From positions 1-64,000 of the forward strand of contig JAEETO010000002.1 of assembly GCA_016290385.1 (NCBI GenBank): 64,000 nucleotides of DNA. Reading direction: 5' to 3'. Source of the stretch: Bacteroidales bacterium. Lineage in GTDB: Bacteria; Bacteroidota; Bacteroidia; Bacteroidales; UBA932. A program made the position numbers and the translations under genes. Below are positions 36,559-45,697 of the stretch, one piece after another; position 1 is the first letter of the stretch; every line of letters starts with the position of its first letter. The notes under the pieces were generated by a model that did not search any database, was not told the DNA's origin, and worked only from the letters and a program-made list of their open reading frames with translations.

Positions 36559-36574
36559 AATTTTCTTAACTTTG
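36542..36574 (+). promoter_or_regulatory. Promoter of the dcw cluster
   Basis: A -33 TTTG at 36542-36545 and a -7 TAACTTTG at 36567-36574 are separated by 21 bp, close to the Bacteroidota consensus. The mraZ start follows 32 bp later. It is the only convincing promoter before ftsZ, so it probably drives most of the cluster. Confidence 0.7.
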
Positions 36575-36606
36575 CATCACACATCACTGAACGCATATAG
36601 GATACG

Positions 36607-37053
36607 ATGGCGAAGTTTATCGGTTGCTACAAGGCAAAGGTCGACGACAAGGGAAGACTGATCTTCCCTTCCGCCTTCAAATCCAGTATGGGCGAGGGCG
36701 CAAGCCTTCGCTTCGTAGTTAAAAAGTCTCTCTTCGCAGAGTGCCTCGAAATGTACGCCTACGATGAGTGGGAACAGGATTCCGAAGCGGTCAGGAGCCG
36801 TCTGAACTTCTTCAACAAGGAGCATGCGACTTTCTGGCGGGAATACATGAGAGGCACTGCGGACGTAGAGCCGGACGGAAAGCTGGGACGCATGACGATT
36901 CCGAAAGCCCTCCTCGAGAAGGCGGGCATCGAAAAGGAAGTCATCTTCGCGGGAAGCAACCACATGATCGAGATTTGGGACAAAGAGAAGTACGAGGCGA
37001 AAGAGATGGAGAGCCGGGACTTCGTGGCACTGGCCGAAAAGATTCTCGGATAA
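36607..37053 (+). CDS. mraZ: Transcriptional regulator MraZ
   Basis: The 148-residue protein has two AbrB/MraZ swapped-hairpin repeats: FIGCYKAKVDDKGRLIFPS at the N-terminus with the DKGR core, and VEPDGKLGRMTIPKALLEKA in the second half with the LGR core. MraZ forms rings that bind repeats before its own gene and controls the division/cell-wall cluster. It opens the cluster here, 18 bp before rsmH. The repeats that it would bind are seen at 36524-36558. Confidence 0.96.
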   Translation: MAKFIGCYKAKVDDKGRLIFPSAFKSSMGEGASLRFVVKKSLFAECLEMYAYDEWEQDSEAVRSRLNFFNKEHATFWREYMRGTADVEPDGKLGRMTIPKALLEKAGIEKEVIFAGSNHMIEIWDKEKYEAKEMESRDFVALAEKILG

Positions 37054-37071
37054 CGGAAGGAGATTCCCGAC

Positions 37072-37941
37072 ATGTCTGCTTACCACACTCCCGTCCTGCT
37101 GCACGAGAGCATCACGGCGCTTGCCATCCGCGAAGACGGTGTCTACGTGGATGCAACATTCGGCGGAGGCGGCCACAGCCGCGAGATCCTCAGGCATCTC
37201 GGCCCGAAAGGGCGGCTGATCGCCTTCGACAAAGACCGGGAAGCCCTGGCCAATGCGCCCGACGATCCGAGACTGACCGTTGTGCACAACGATTTCCGTT
37301 TCGTTCACAACTTCGTGAAATACTACGGATATTCGGCGGTGGATGGAATTCTGGCGGACCTGGGCGTATCGTCGCACCAGTTCGATACGGAAGAACGAGG
37401 CTTCTCCTTCCGTTTCGAGAATGCGCCGCTGGACATGCGGATGAATGCAGACGCACCTTTGTGTGCGGCAGATATAGTAAATAGTTATAGTGGGGAGGAT
37501 CTGGAAAGGATCTTCCGGCTTTACGGCGAGGTGGAAGGCAGCAGGCGGGTTGCGGAACTGGTGGTTTCGGCCCGGGAGAGAAGCCCGTTGAAGACCACGG
37601 ACGATTTAGGCAGAGCAATCGCACCTGTTCTGCCTAAATTCTTAGAACATAAGTATTTAGCTAAGATATACCAAGCGCTGAGGATTGAAGTCAATGGCGA
37701 GATGACTTCATTGGAGGGGTTTATGAAAGGGGCTTTCCGATCGCTCGGGCAAGGAGCACGGCTGGCCGTCATTACATACCATTCATTAGAAGACCGCATC
37801 GTCAAGACCGCAATCAGGGACGGCTGTCAGGAAGGACAGCTCCAGCGTGTGAACAAGAAACCGATTCTTCCCTCCGAGGAAGAAATTTCTTCCAACACGC
37901 GCGCGCGCAGCGCAAAACTGAGGGTCGCCGAAAGGCAGTGA
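37072..37941 (+). CDS. rsmH: 16S rRNA (cytosine1402-N4)-methyltransferase
   Basis: The 289-residue protein is RsmH (MraW): YHTPVLLHESITALAI at the start, SAM-binding DATFGGGGHSREIL, and DGILADLGVSSHQFD with the catalytic region, then RAYEISSN-independent helical insert and LRIEVNGEMTSLEG near the end. It methylates N4 of C1402 in the ribosomal decoding centre. It follows mraZ as in most bacteria and precedes the ftsL-like gene by 4 bp. Length is a little short of E. coli (313), normal for the phylum. Confidence 0.96.
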   Translation: MSAYHTPVLLHESITALAIREDGVYVDATFGGGGHSREILRHLGPKGRLIAFDKDREALANAPDDPRLTVVHNDFRFVHNFVKYYGYSAVDGILADLGVSSHQFDTEERGFSFRFENAPLDMRMNADAPLCAADIVNSYSGEDLERIFRLYGEVEGSRRVAELVVSARERSPLKTTDDLGRAIAPVLPKFLEHKYLAKIYQALRIEVNGEMTSLEGFMKGAFRSLGQGARLAVITYHSLEDRIVKTAIRDGCQEGQLQRVNKKPILPSEEEISSNTRARSAKLRVAERQ

Positions 37942-37945
37942 GACG

Positions 37946-38314
37946 ATGGCAAAACGGGAAAAGGATCCAAACAAGAAAAAGGGCCGCTTCAAACGGCTGG
38001 TGGACAAGGTGGTCAGCTACCTGAGCGGGGACAAGCTGATCGAGTGGGGCGTGGACCGTCAGCTCGGCTTCATCTTCTACATTTTCCTCATCATTTGCGC
38101 TTCCATCGCCTGGAGCCTGATGGTGGAACAAGACCTCGTGAAAGTACAGAAAAACGAAAAGGCGCTGCAGGAACTGCGGATCAGCTACCAGCAGCGCACG
38201 CTCGACCTGGTGGGCATGAACAACCGCACCCGGATCGACGGCCTGCTGAAGGCGAGCGGCTCGAAGCTGCATGCCCCGGTGGAGCCGCCCAAACGCATTG
38301 AATTGGAGAAATAG
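37946..38314 (+). CDS. ftsL: FtsL-like division protein
   Basis: This 122-residue protein has a basic, cytoplasmic N-terminus (MAKREKDPNKKKGRFKRLV), one transmembrane helix (LGFIFYIFLIICASIAWSLM, about 41-60) and a periplasmic stretch with coiled-coil character (VQKNEKALQELRISYQQRTL). It has no sequence motif of its own. The call comes from its single-pass topology and its place between rsmH and ftsI, where Bacteroidota carry FtsL. It should bind the FtsQ and FtsB-like partners and the FtsWI synthase at the septum. Confidence 0.85.
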   Translation: MAKREKDPNKKKGRFKRLVDKVVSYLSGDKLIEWGVDRQLGFIFYIFLIICASIAWSLMVEQDLVKVQKNEKALQELRISYQQRTLDLVGMNNRTRIDGLLKASGSKLHAPVEPPKRIELEK

Positions 38315-38319
38315 GCAAT

Positions 38320-40374
38320 ATGCAGGTCAATATCAGAAAAGTCGGCGCCTTCTATCTGCTGTTCGTGCTCCTGGCACTGGTGGCAGCGGGGCAGATCGTG
38401 AACCTGCAGTTCATCCACAAGCCGGGACGCAGCTACTCGAAGAAGACCACCCGCGAAGACGTGCTGCCCTGCACCCGCGGAAGCATCCTGGCCGACGACG
38501 GACGCTACCTCGCCTTCTCCATCCCGGAATACCGCATGGGCATGGACTGCGTCCAGCCCGACTCCGCCGTTTTCGCCAGGGGCATCGACTCGCTTGCCAT
38601 CTGCCTGGCCGACTTCTACAAGGACAAGAAGGCTGCCCAATACAAGAAAGATATCGTGGAGCGCCGCAAGGAGGGCCTGGAAGGCGGTCGCCGCTACCTG
38701 TTCCTCAACCGCCGGCTGCTCACCTACCAGGAGATGAAGGAAGTCTCTTCTTTCCCCATCCTGCGGGAAGGACGGGCACGCGGCGGCCGCGACGAAGTGA
38801 AAGTGGACCACCGCACATATCCCTACGGACGACTGGGCTTCCGCACCCTCGGCTACATCAAGGACCAGAGCGAAATCCCGACTATCGGCATCGAAGGCAG
38901 CTGCGACTCCATCCTGCGCGGCACCGACGGCCTCCAGCCGATGCGCCTGACCGAAGGCCGCAACTGGATCGTCGACACCGACCGCGAGACCATCCAGCCC
39001 GTAGACGGCCTGGACGTCCAGCTGACGATCGACATCGACATGCAGGACATGGCCCAGAACGCCCTGACCAGCATACTCAGCAAGACCAATGAAGTCCATG
39101 CCGGCACTGTGGTCGTAATGGAAGTGGCGACGGGCGAGATCAAGGCGATGGTCAATCTCGAAAAAGACGGCCACGGCGGCTTCGACGAAACCTACAACTA
39201 CGCCATCGGCCGAAAGGGCGAACCGGGTTCGGTCTTCAAGGGCGCCACGCTGACGACCCTTCTCGAAGACAAGAAGGTTACCCTCGAAACGGAGGTACCG
39301 GCCATCGTCACCTGGAACTACGGCGGCGGCGCGCCGTTCGTAGACCATTATCTGGACCGTTACAGCACGATCAGCGTCAAGCGGGCGTATGAGATCTCTT
39401 CGAACAACGTCTTCCGCATGCTGGCCGCCCGGAACTACGACAACGATCCCAAGGAATTCCTCGACAAGCTGACCAACGAACGTCGCATCACCTACGACTT
39501 CCCCTTCGAGCTCAAGGGCATGGCCAAGGCTACCGTCAAGGATCCGGAGGTCAAGACGGGCCGTGCTGCATGGAACATGAAGGACCTGCCCCAGATCGCC
39601 ATGGGCTATACGGTCGAGATCACCCCGCTGCACACCCTCAACTTCTATAATGCCATCGCCAACGAAGGCGTGATGATGCGCCCCCATCTGGTACGGAACT
39701 ATCAGAAGGAAGGACAGGTCGTCAAGGAATTCAAACCTGAGAAGATCGGCACCGTGTGCAAGAAGGAGACAGCACACGAAATGTGGCGGGCCATGCGCGG
39801 CGTGGTCGAATCGGAAGGAGGTACCGGCTACCGCATCTTCAAGGGCTGCCCCATCGGGGTAGCCGGAAAGACGGGAACCGCCCGCATCGTTTTCCCCAAT
39901 AACGGAAGATATGAAGACAGGGCCGGCCACAAGATGCACCAGGCGACTTTCGTCGGCTTCTTCCCCAGCGACACGCCCCGGTACTCCATGATCGTCGTCG
40001 TCTATTCGGAGCCGACATACGCCAATTTCTACGGCGCCACCTGGTGCGGCCCGGTGTTCCGCCAGGTCGCCGAAGGAATCTATGCCTCGTCGGCAGACTG
40101 GCAGGAGCCCCTCCCGAAGAAGGGATTCTTGCCCAAATCTGATGACTTACTGTCCCTGCAGGGACGTGAAGATATCCATAAAGGACTGGTTCCCAATGTG
40201 AAGGGGATGGGCTTGCGCGATGCGCTCGCATTGCTGGAGCGATCGGGCTATTCGGTCTCCTTCGAGGGACAGGGCATTGTGGACAGCCAGACACCGGCCG
40301 CCGGCGACACGGCCTTCGACCTGAACATCGCGCTCAAACTGAAAGAACAATACTTGCAAGATGAAACTAAGTGA
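38320..40374 (+). CDS. ftsI: Septal peptidoglycan transpeptidase FtsI (PBP3) with PASTA domain
   Basis: The 684-residue class B penicillin-binding protein has an N-terminal membrane anchor (FYLLFVLLALVAAGQIVNLQ), a dimerisation domain with RGSILADDGRYLAFS, and the transpeptidase domain. Active-site motifs are Ser304-x-x-Lys307 (GSVFK), Ser360-Ser-Asn362 (SSN) and Lys517-Thr-Gly (KTGTA). A C-terminal PASTA-like repeat begins near LVPNVKGMGLRDALALLERS (residues ~620-670). It cross-links septal peptidoglycan with FtsW. Its end overlaps the murE start by 14 bp. A PASTA repeat on the division PBP is common in this phylum. Confidence 0.96.
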   Translation: MQVNIRKVGAFYLLFVLLALVAAGQIVNLQFIHKPGRSYSKKTTREDVLPCTRGSILADDGRYLAFSIPEYRMGMDCVQPDSAVFARGIDSLAICLADFYKDKKAAQYKKDIVERRKEGLEGGRRYLFLNRRLLTYQEMKEVSSFPILREGRARGGRDEVKVDHRTYPYGRLGFRTLGYIKDQSEIPTIGIEGSCDSILRGTDGLQPMRLTEGRNWIVDTDRETIQPVDGLDVQLTIDIDMQDMAQNALTSILSKTNEVHAGTVVVMEVATGEIKAMVNLEKDGHGGFDETYNYAIGRKGEPGSVFKGATLTTLLEDKKVTLETEVPAIVTWNYGGGAPFVDHYLDRYSTISVKRAYEISSNNVFRMLAARNYDNDPKEFLDKLTNERRITYDFPFELKGMAKATVKDPEVKTGRAAWNMKDLPQIAMGYTVEITPLHTLNFYNAIANEGVMMRPHLVRNYQKEGQVVKEFKPEKIGTVCKKETAHEMWRAMRGVVESEGGTGYRIFKGCPIGVAGKTGTARIVFPNNGRYEDRAGHKMHQATFVGFFPSDTPRYSMIVVVYSEPTYANFYGATWCGPVFRQVAEGIYASSADWQEPLPKKGFLPKSDDLLSLQGREDIHKGLVPNVKGMGLRDALALLERSGYSVSFEGQGIVDSQTPAAGDTAFDLNIALKLKEQYLQDETK

Positions 40375-41821
40375 TATATTGAAAGGCATCGACGTCGTGT
40401 CCTCCACGGGCGACCTGGGCCGGGAGATATCCTTCCTGACCTTCGACTCGCGCACCTGCCGCGAAGGAGCGCTCTTCATCGCCGTGCCGGGAACGGCAGT
40501 TGACGGACATGCGTTCATCGCCAAGGCCGTCGCAGCCGGCGCCAGCGCCGTCCTCTACCAGAACGACACCCCGGGCCTGGACAGTCTCGGTAACGCCACG
40601 CTGGTGAAAGTGGCCGACAGCCGCAAGGCCCTCGCCCTGGCCGCCGACAACTGGTACGACCACCCGTCCGGCAAGCTGAACCTGGTGGGCATCACCGGCA
40701 CCAACGGCAAGACCACGACCGTCACGCTGCTCTACAACCTGTTCACCCGTCTGGGCTGGACCTGCGGCCTGATCTCCACCATCGCCAACTACATCGACGG
40801 CGAACGGCTGGAGACCTCCCACACCACCCCCGACCCGATCGAGCTCAACGGCCTGCTGGCGCGGATGGTGGAAAAAGGCTGCAACTACTGCTTCATGGAA
40901 GTCAGCTCCCACTCCGTTGACCAGGAGCGGATTGCCGGCCTGCAGTTCAAAGTAGCCATCTTCTCCAACCTGACCCACGACCACCTCGACTATCACAAGA
41001 CTTTTGCCGCTTACCGTGACTGCAAGAAGCGCTTCTTCGACCAGTTGCCGAAAGACGCCTTCGCGCTGACCAACATCGACGACCGAAACGGCGAAGTGAT
41101 GGTACAGAATACCGTTGCCCGGATCCGCACCTACGCCTGCAAGCGCATGGCCGACTTCCATTGCAAGATCGTGGAAGAAAGCCTGGAGGGCATGCTCGTC
41201 AGCATCGACGGCACCCAGGTCTGGACCCGCTTCATCGGAGCGCACAACGCCTACAACCTGCTGGCCGTCTACAGTACGGCCGTGCTGCTCGGCGCCAGGC
41301 GCGAAGAAGTACTGGTGCAGCTGAGCGCCCTCGGTCCGGTGGCCGGCCGCCTCGACTTCGTCCGCGGCGGCAACGACCTGACCGGCGTGGTGGACTATTC
41401 CCACACGCCCGATGCCTTGGAGAACGCCTTGAAGACACTCCGCGAGACCTGCCAGGACCGCGCCCTCGTGTGCGTGTTCGGCTGCGGCGGCGACCGCGAC
41501 CGGACCAAGCGCCCTGAGATGGGCGCCATCGCCGCGAAATACGCCGACCGCGTGGTCGTAACCTCCGACAACCCGCGCACCGAAGATCCCGAAACCATCA
41601 TCCAGGAGATCCGCGCCGGCATGGACACGGCCGCCCGCGCGAAAAGCCTCTTCATCACCGACCGCCGCGAAGCCATCCGGACAGCACTGATGACCGCCCC
41701 GCAGGGCGCCGTCATCCTGGTGGCCGGCAAGGGACACGAAGACTATCAGGTCATCGGCACCACCAAGATCCATTTCGACGACAAGGAAGTCATCGCCGAG
41801 ACCTTTGAAGAAATGAAATAA
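40361..41821 (+). CDS. murE: UDP-MurNAc-L-Ala-D-Glu:meso-DAP ligase
   Basis: The 486-residue Mur ligase has ATP loop GITGTNGKTTTVTLL, the substrate region SSHSVDQERIAGLQF and the third-amino-acid specificity motif SDNPRTEDP, with Asp403-Asn-Pro-Arg406. The DNPR form selects meso-diaminopimelate over lysine, so this organism should have DAP-type peptidoglycan. The start overlaps ftsI by 14 bp, consistent with coupled translation. The catalytic carbamylated Lys region (SNLTHDHLDYH) is present. Length is typical. Confidence 0.96.
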   Translation: MKLSDILKGIDVVSSTGDLGREISFLTFDSRTCREGALFIAVPGTAVDGHAFIAKAVAAGASAVLYQNDTPGLDSLGNATLVKVADSRKALALAADNWYDHPSGKLNLVGITGTNGKTTTVTLLYNLFTRLGWTCGLISTIANYIDGERLETSHTTPDPIELNGLLARMVEKGCNYCFMEVSSHSVDQERIAGLQFKVAIFSNLTHDHLDYHKTFAAYRDCKKRFFDQLPKDAFALTNIDDRNGEVMVQNTVARIRTYACKRMADFHCKIVEESLEGMLVSIDGTQVWTRFIGAHNAYNLLAVYSTAVLLGARREEVLVQLSALGPVAGRLDFVRGGNDLTGVVDYSHTPDALENALKTLRETCQDRALVCVFGCGGDRDRTKRPEMGAIAAKYADRVVVTSDNPRTEDPETIIQEIRAGMDTAARAKSLFITDRREAIRTALMTAPQGAVILVAGKGHEDYQVIGTTKIHFDDKEVIAETFEEMK

Positions 41822-41833
41822 ACGCAGTACGAC

Positions 41834-43024
41834 ATGCTCTATCATCTGTTTCAATATCTGGAAAAATCAGGCATCGACTTCCCGGGAGCCGGCCTGATGC
41901 AGTATATTACATTCCGGGCCATCTGCTGCGCAGTGGTGGCCATCCTCACCTCGATGCTCGTGGGCAAATCCATCATCGCCAGGTTGCAGAAGAAGCAGAT
42001 CGGCGAGACCATCCGCGACCTCGGGCTGGAAGGCCAGCTGCAGAAGAAAGGTACCCCGACCATGGGCGGCATCATCATCCTGCTGTCGATCCTGGTTCCG
42101 ATCCTGCTCTTCGGCGACCTGACCAACATCAACGTCCTGCTGCTGATCCTGACCACCGTATGGCTGGGCATGCTGGGTTTCCTGGACGATTATATCAAAG
42201 TGTTCAAGCACAACAAGGAAGGCCTCAATGGCAAGTACAAGATCGTGGGCCAGATCCTGCTGGGCGTGGCCGTGGGCCTGACCCTCTACCTGACGGCCGA
42301 CCCGGGCCTGAGCTACAGCCGCACCACCATTCCTTTCTTCAAGGGCAATGAATTCGACTACAAATGGCTGATTCCCTTCTCCGGACCCGTGGTCCGCGCC
42401 CTGCAGGGCGGCCTCTACGTAGCCGTGATCACCTTCATCATCACCGCCTGCTCCAACGGCACCAACCTGACCGACGGCATGGACGGCCTGGCCGCCGGCG
42501 TGTCGGCCATCGTGGGCGCGACCATCGGCGTACTCGCCTATGTGTCGGGCCACGCAGGCTTTGCCGATTACCTCAACATCATGTACCTCTCCAATACCGG
42601 TGAGGTCACGGTCTATGTGAGCTGCTTCGTGGGTGCCCTGCTGGGCTTCCTGTGGTACAACTCCTTCCCGGCCCAGGTCTTCATGGGCGACACGGGCTCG
42701 CTGGCGCTGGGCGGCATCATCGGCGTGATGGCCATCCTTATCCGGAAAGAACTGCTGCTGCCCATCCTCTGCGGCGTCTTCCTCGTGGAAAGCCTGTCGG
42801 TGATCATCCAGCGCTTCTATTTCAAATATACCAAGAAAAAGACCGGCACCGGCGTGCGTGTGTTCCGCATGTCTCCCCTGCACCACCACTTCCAGAAGGA
42901 GAATCCCGACGCACTCATCCAGCGCCCGAAAAACATACATCCCGAAAACAAGATTGTCGTCCGCTTCTGGATCGTATCCATCATCCTGGCGGTCCTCACC
43001 ATCGTAACCCTGAAGATCCGGTAA
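41834..43024 (+). CDS. mraY: Phospho-MurNAc-pentapeptide transferase
   Basis: The 396-residue polytopic membrane enzyme makes lipid I on undecaprenyl phosphate. Motifs seen: [17 protein letters not shown], the first acidic pair in [29 protein letters not shown] with the catalytic Asp, and the cytoplasmic SPLHHHFQ (HHH) loop. About ten hydrophobic helices are visible. It begins 12 bp after murE and ends 2 bp before murD. The protein is somewhat longer than E. coli MraY (360), with an extra loop around [17 protein letters not shown], a usual Bacteroidota trait. Confidence 0.96.
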   Translation: MLYHLFQYLEKSGIDFPGAGLMQYITFRAICCAVVAILTSMLVGKSIIARLQKKQIGETIRDLGLEGQLQKKGTPTMGGIIILLSILVPILLFGDLTNINVLLLILTTVWLGMLGFLDDYIKVFKHNKEGLNGKYKIVGQILLGVAVGLTLYLTADPGLSYSRTTIPFFKGNEFDYKWLIPFSGPVVRALQGGLYVAVITFIITACSNGTNLTDGMDGLAAGVSAIVGATIGVLAYVSGHAGFADYLNIMYLSNTGEVTVYVSCFVGALLGFLWYNSFPAQVFMGDTGSLALGGIIGVMAILIRKELLLPILCGVFLVESLSVIIQRFYFKYTKKKTGTGVRVFRMSPLHHHFQKENPDALIQRPKNIHPENKIVVRFWIVSIILAVLTIVTLKIR

Positions 43025-43026
43025 TC

Positions 43027-44358
43027 ATGAAAAAAGCAGTCATCCTTGGCGGTGGAGAAAGTGGCGTTGGCGCAGCCGTGCTGGCCAAAGTGCAACATTA
43101 CGATACTTTCCTTTCGGACAGCGGCACGCTGAAGGAGCCGTTCCGCAAGCAGCTGGAGAAATGGGAGATTCCCTTCGAAGAAGGCGGTCACAGCGCAGAA
43201 AAAGTGCTTTCGGCCGACCTTGTCATCAAAAGTCCCGGCATTCCCGAGACGGCGCCGCTCGTGGTACGTCTCCGCGAACAGGGGACGCCCGTCATATCTG
43301 AAATCGAGTTCGCCGGCTATTACGATACGGCCCGGAAAATCTGCATCACCGGCAGCAACGGCAAGACCACGACCACTTCGCTGATCTACTACCTGCTGCA
43401 GAACGCCGGCCTCAACGTGGGCCTGGGCGGCAACATCGGCAAGAGCTACGCGATGCAGGTGGCCACGGAGAAACATGATATCTACGTGCTGGAGCTCAGC
43501 AGCTTCCAGCTCGACGGCATGTACGACTTCAAGGCCGACATCGCCGTGCTGATGAACATCACGCCCGACCACCTTGACCGCTACGACCATTGTTTCCAGA
43601 ATTATATCAACGCCAAGTTCCGCATCACCCGCAACATGAAGCCGGAAGACTGCTTCATCTTCTGCAACGACGACGAGGTGACCATCGGCGAACTCAACAA
43701 GATCGTGGTGCAGGCCAAGAAACTGCCTTTCACCCAGAATGGAACGGTGGACGAAGGCGCCTGGATCGAAGACGACACCATGCGCGTGCGCTACGACGGC
43801 GATGAATTCGACATCCTCGTGCGCGACCTTGCCCTGGAAGGCCGTCACAACGTCTACAATTCGATGGCGGCAGCCATCACCGGCAAGATCATGAAGGTCA
43901 CCAACGAGACCATCCGCAAGTCGCTGACCACCTTCGAGGGCGTGGAGCACCGCATGGAAAAAGTGATGACCGTGGGCGGCGTGCTCTACATCAATGACTC
44001 GAAGGCGACGAACGTCAATTCCACCTGGTACGCGCTCGAAAGCGTCCAGACCCCGATCGTCTTGATCCTGGGCGGCACCGACAAGGGCAACGACTACGCC
44101 CCGATCGCCGACTTGGTGCGCGAGAAAGTGAAAGCCATCGTCTGCCTGGGCGTGGACAACAAGAAGATCAAGGATTTCTTCGGCGGGATGGTTCCCGTCT
44201 GCGAGACGCTGTCGGCCGAAGAATGTGTCAATAAATGTGCGGAACTGGCCGTACCGGGTGACACGGTGCTGCTGAGCCCCTGCTGCGCCAGTTTCGACCT
44301 CTTCAAGAACTACGAGGACCGCGGACGCCAGTTCAAGGAAGCGGTAAGGAGGCTGTAG
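43027..44358 (+). CDS. murD: UDP-MurNAc-L-alanine:D-glutamate ligase
   Basis: The start is the ATG of MKKAVILGGGESGVGAAVLA, 2 bp after the mraY stop; the same frame stays open upstream inside mraY but is not used. The 443-residue ligase has an N-terminal Rossmann fold, ATP loop CITGSNGKTTTTSLI, LSSFQLDGMYDF and NITPDHLDRYDH, with NDSKATNVNSTWYALE near the end. It adds D-glutamate in the cytoplasmic stage of peptidoglycan synthesis. It ends 1 bp before ftsW. Confidence 0.96.
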   Translation: MKKAVILGGGESGVGAAVLAKVQHYDTFLSDSGTLKEPFRKQLEKWEIPFEEGGHSAEKVLSADLVIKSPGIPETAPLVVRLREQGTPVISEIEFAGYYDTARKICITGSNGKTTTTSLIYYLLQNAGLNVGLGGNIGKSYAMQVATEKHDIYVLELSSFQLDGMYDFKADIAVLMNITPDHLDRYDHCFQNYINAKFRITRNMKPEDCFIFCNDDEVTIGELNKIVVQAKKLPFTQNGTVDEGAWIEDDTMRVRYDGDEFDILVRDLALEGRHNVYNSMAAAITGKIMKVTNETIRKSLTTFEGVEHRMEKVMTVGGVLYINDSKATNVNSTWYALESVQTPIVLILGGTDKGNDYAPIADLVREKVKAIVCLGVDNKKIKDFFGGMVPVCETLSAEECVNKCAELAVPGDTVLLSPCCASFDLFKNYEDRGRQFKEAVRRL

Positions 44359-44359
44359 C

Positions 44360-45697
44360 ATGAACCAGTTCTGGAAACTCAAGGGAGACCGGGTCATCTG
44401 GATCATCGTGGTGTTCTTCGCCATGATTTCGATCGCTGCCGTCTTTTCGTCGAGCAGCTTCCTGGCCTCGTCCCGCGGCATCAGCAAGGTCGCCATCTTC
44501 ATGGAACAGACCAAATCGGTGCTGATGGGTTTCCTCGCGCTGCTGATCTGCTACCTCATCCCGCTGCGTTTCTACCGTACCTTCTCCTTTGCCATCTACG
44601 GCATCTCGGTGCTGTTGCTCCTGATGCTCTTCGTTCCGGGACTCCGCGCCGAGATCAACGGCGCCGTCCGCGGCATCAAGATCCACGGGCATACCTTCCA
44701 GGTCTTCGAGTTCGCCAAGATCGGCGTGATCCTGTATCTGGCCCGCGCCCTGGAGCTCTGGGGCGACAGCCTGGACGATTTCAAACAGTTCGCCCTGAAG
44801 ATCCTGCTGCCCGTGGGCGCGGTCTGCCTGCTGATCATGCAGAACAGCTTCTCTTCCGCCCTGCTCATCGGACTGATCAGTTTCCTCATCCTGTTCTTCA
44901 TGAACGTGAGCATCAAGAACCTGGGCATCACGGTGGGCATCCTGGCGGCGGCCCTGCTGCTGATGTTCCTGACCTACCATGCCTTCTTTGCGGGAAAGCC
45001 GCAGCGGCTCGAATCCAGCGTAGGCAAGATCTTCAACCGTTTCGGCACCGTGGAAAACCGCCTGACCGCCCACTTCCAGAAAGAAGAGGAAGATTTCGAG
45101 AATCTGTCCCGTGCAGAACAGCAGGAACTCATGGACAAGGACCGCCAGAGCGAGAATGCCAAGGTCGCCATCTCCGAAGGCGGCATATTCGGCAAGGGAC
45201 CGGGCAAGAGCACCCAGCGCTATTCCCTGTCCATGGCCTTCTCCGACTTCATCTATGCCTTCATCGTGGAAGAGTACGGCCTGCTGGGAGGCGTTTTCGT
45301 CATCCTGCTCTACCTGATCTTCCTTTTCCGTTGCATACGGCTCTGCCAGCGTTGCAAAGCCACCTATTCCAGCGTGCTGATCGCGGGTCTTGCGTTCCTG
45401 ATCACCACGCAGGCCTTCCTGCATATCCTGGTCAACGTGCGCATCCTGCCCATTACCGGCCACACCCTGCCCCTGATCAGCCACGGCGGCACGGCCTATC
45501 TGGTGCTGAGCGGGGCCTTCGGCATGATCCTGTCGGTCAACAAGCAGCTGGAGAAACAGGACGCCAGGGAGCGCGCCGCCCGCGAAGCGGCGGCAGCGGC
45601 CGAAACCATCGCGATGGCCAGCCTCGCTGAAACGGACGGCTTCCATCAGAGCACCACAGATACTTCCGAATTCAACTATACGACTCCCGATGAATAA
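44360..45697 (+). CDS. ftsW: SEDS-family septal peptidoglycan polymerase FtsW
   Basis: The 445-residue SEDS protein has about ten membrane helices and the signature ending PLISHGGTAYLVLSGAFGMI, plus the ITGHTLP region and a long extracytoplasmic loop with GGIFGKGPGKSTQ. It polymerises glycan strands with the FtsI transpeptidase. The C-terminal tail (~55 residues) is Ala/Glu-rich and cytoplasmic. It overlaps murG by 8 bp. No frame or motif fault is seen. Confidence 0.95.
   Translation: MNQFWKLKGDRVIWIIVVFFAMISIAAVFSSSSFLASSRGISKVAIFMEQTKSVLMGFLALLICYLIPLRFYRTFSFAIYGISVLLLLMLFVPGLRAEINGAVRGIKIHGHTFQVFEFAKIGVILYLARALELWGDSLDDFKQFALKILLPVGAVCLLIMQNSFSSALLIGLISFLILFFMNVSIKNLGITVGILAAALLLMFLTYHAFFAGKPQRLESSVGKIFNRFGTVENRLTAHFQKEEEDFENLSRAEQQELMDKDRQSENAKVAISEGGIFGKGPGKSTQRYSLSMAFSDFIYAFIVEEYGLLGGVFVILLYLIFLFRCIRLCQRCKATYSSVLIAGLAFLITTQAFLHILVNVRILPITGHTLPLISHGGTAYLVLSGAFGMILSVNKQLEKQDARERAAREAAAAAETIAMASLAETDGFHQSTTDTSEFNYTTPDE

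Noticed and set aside
42652-43026. Extension of murD 125 codons upstream
   Set aside because: This part lies inside mraY in another frame; the murD Rossmann motif begins at the ATG at 43027.
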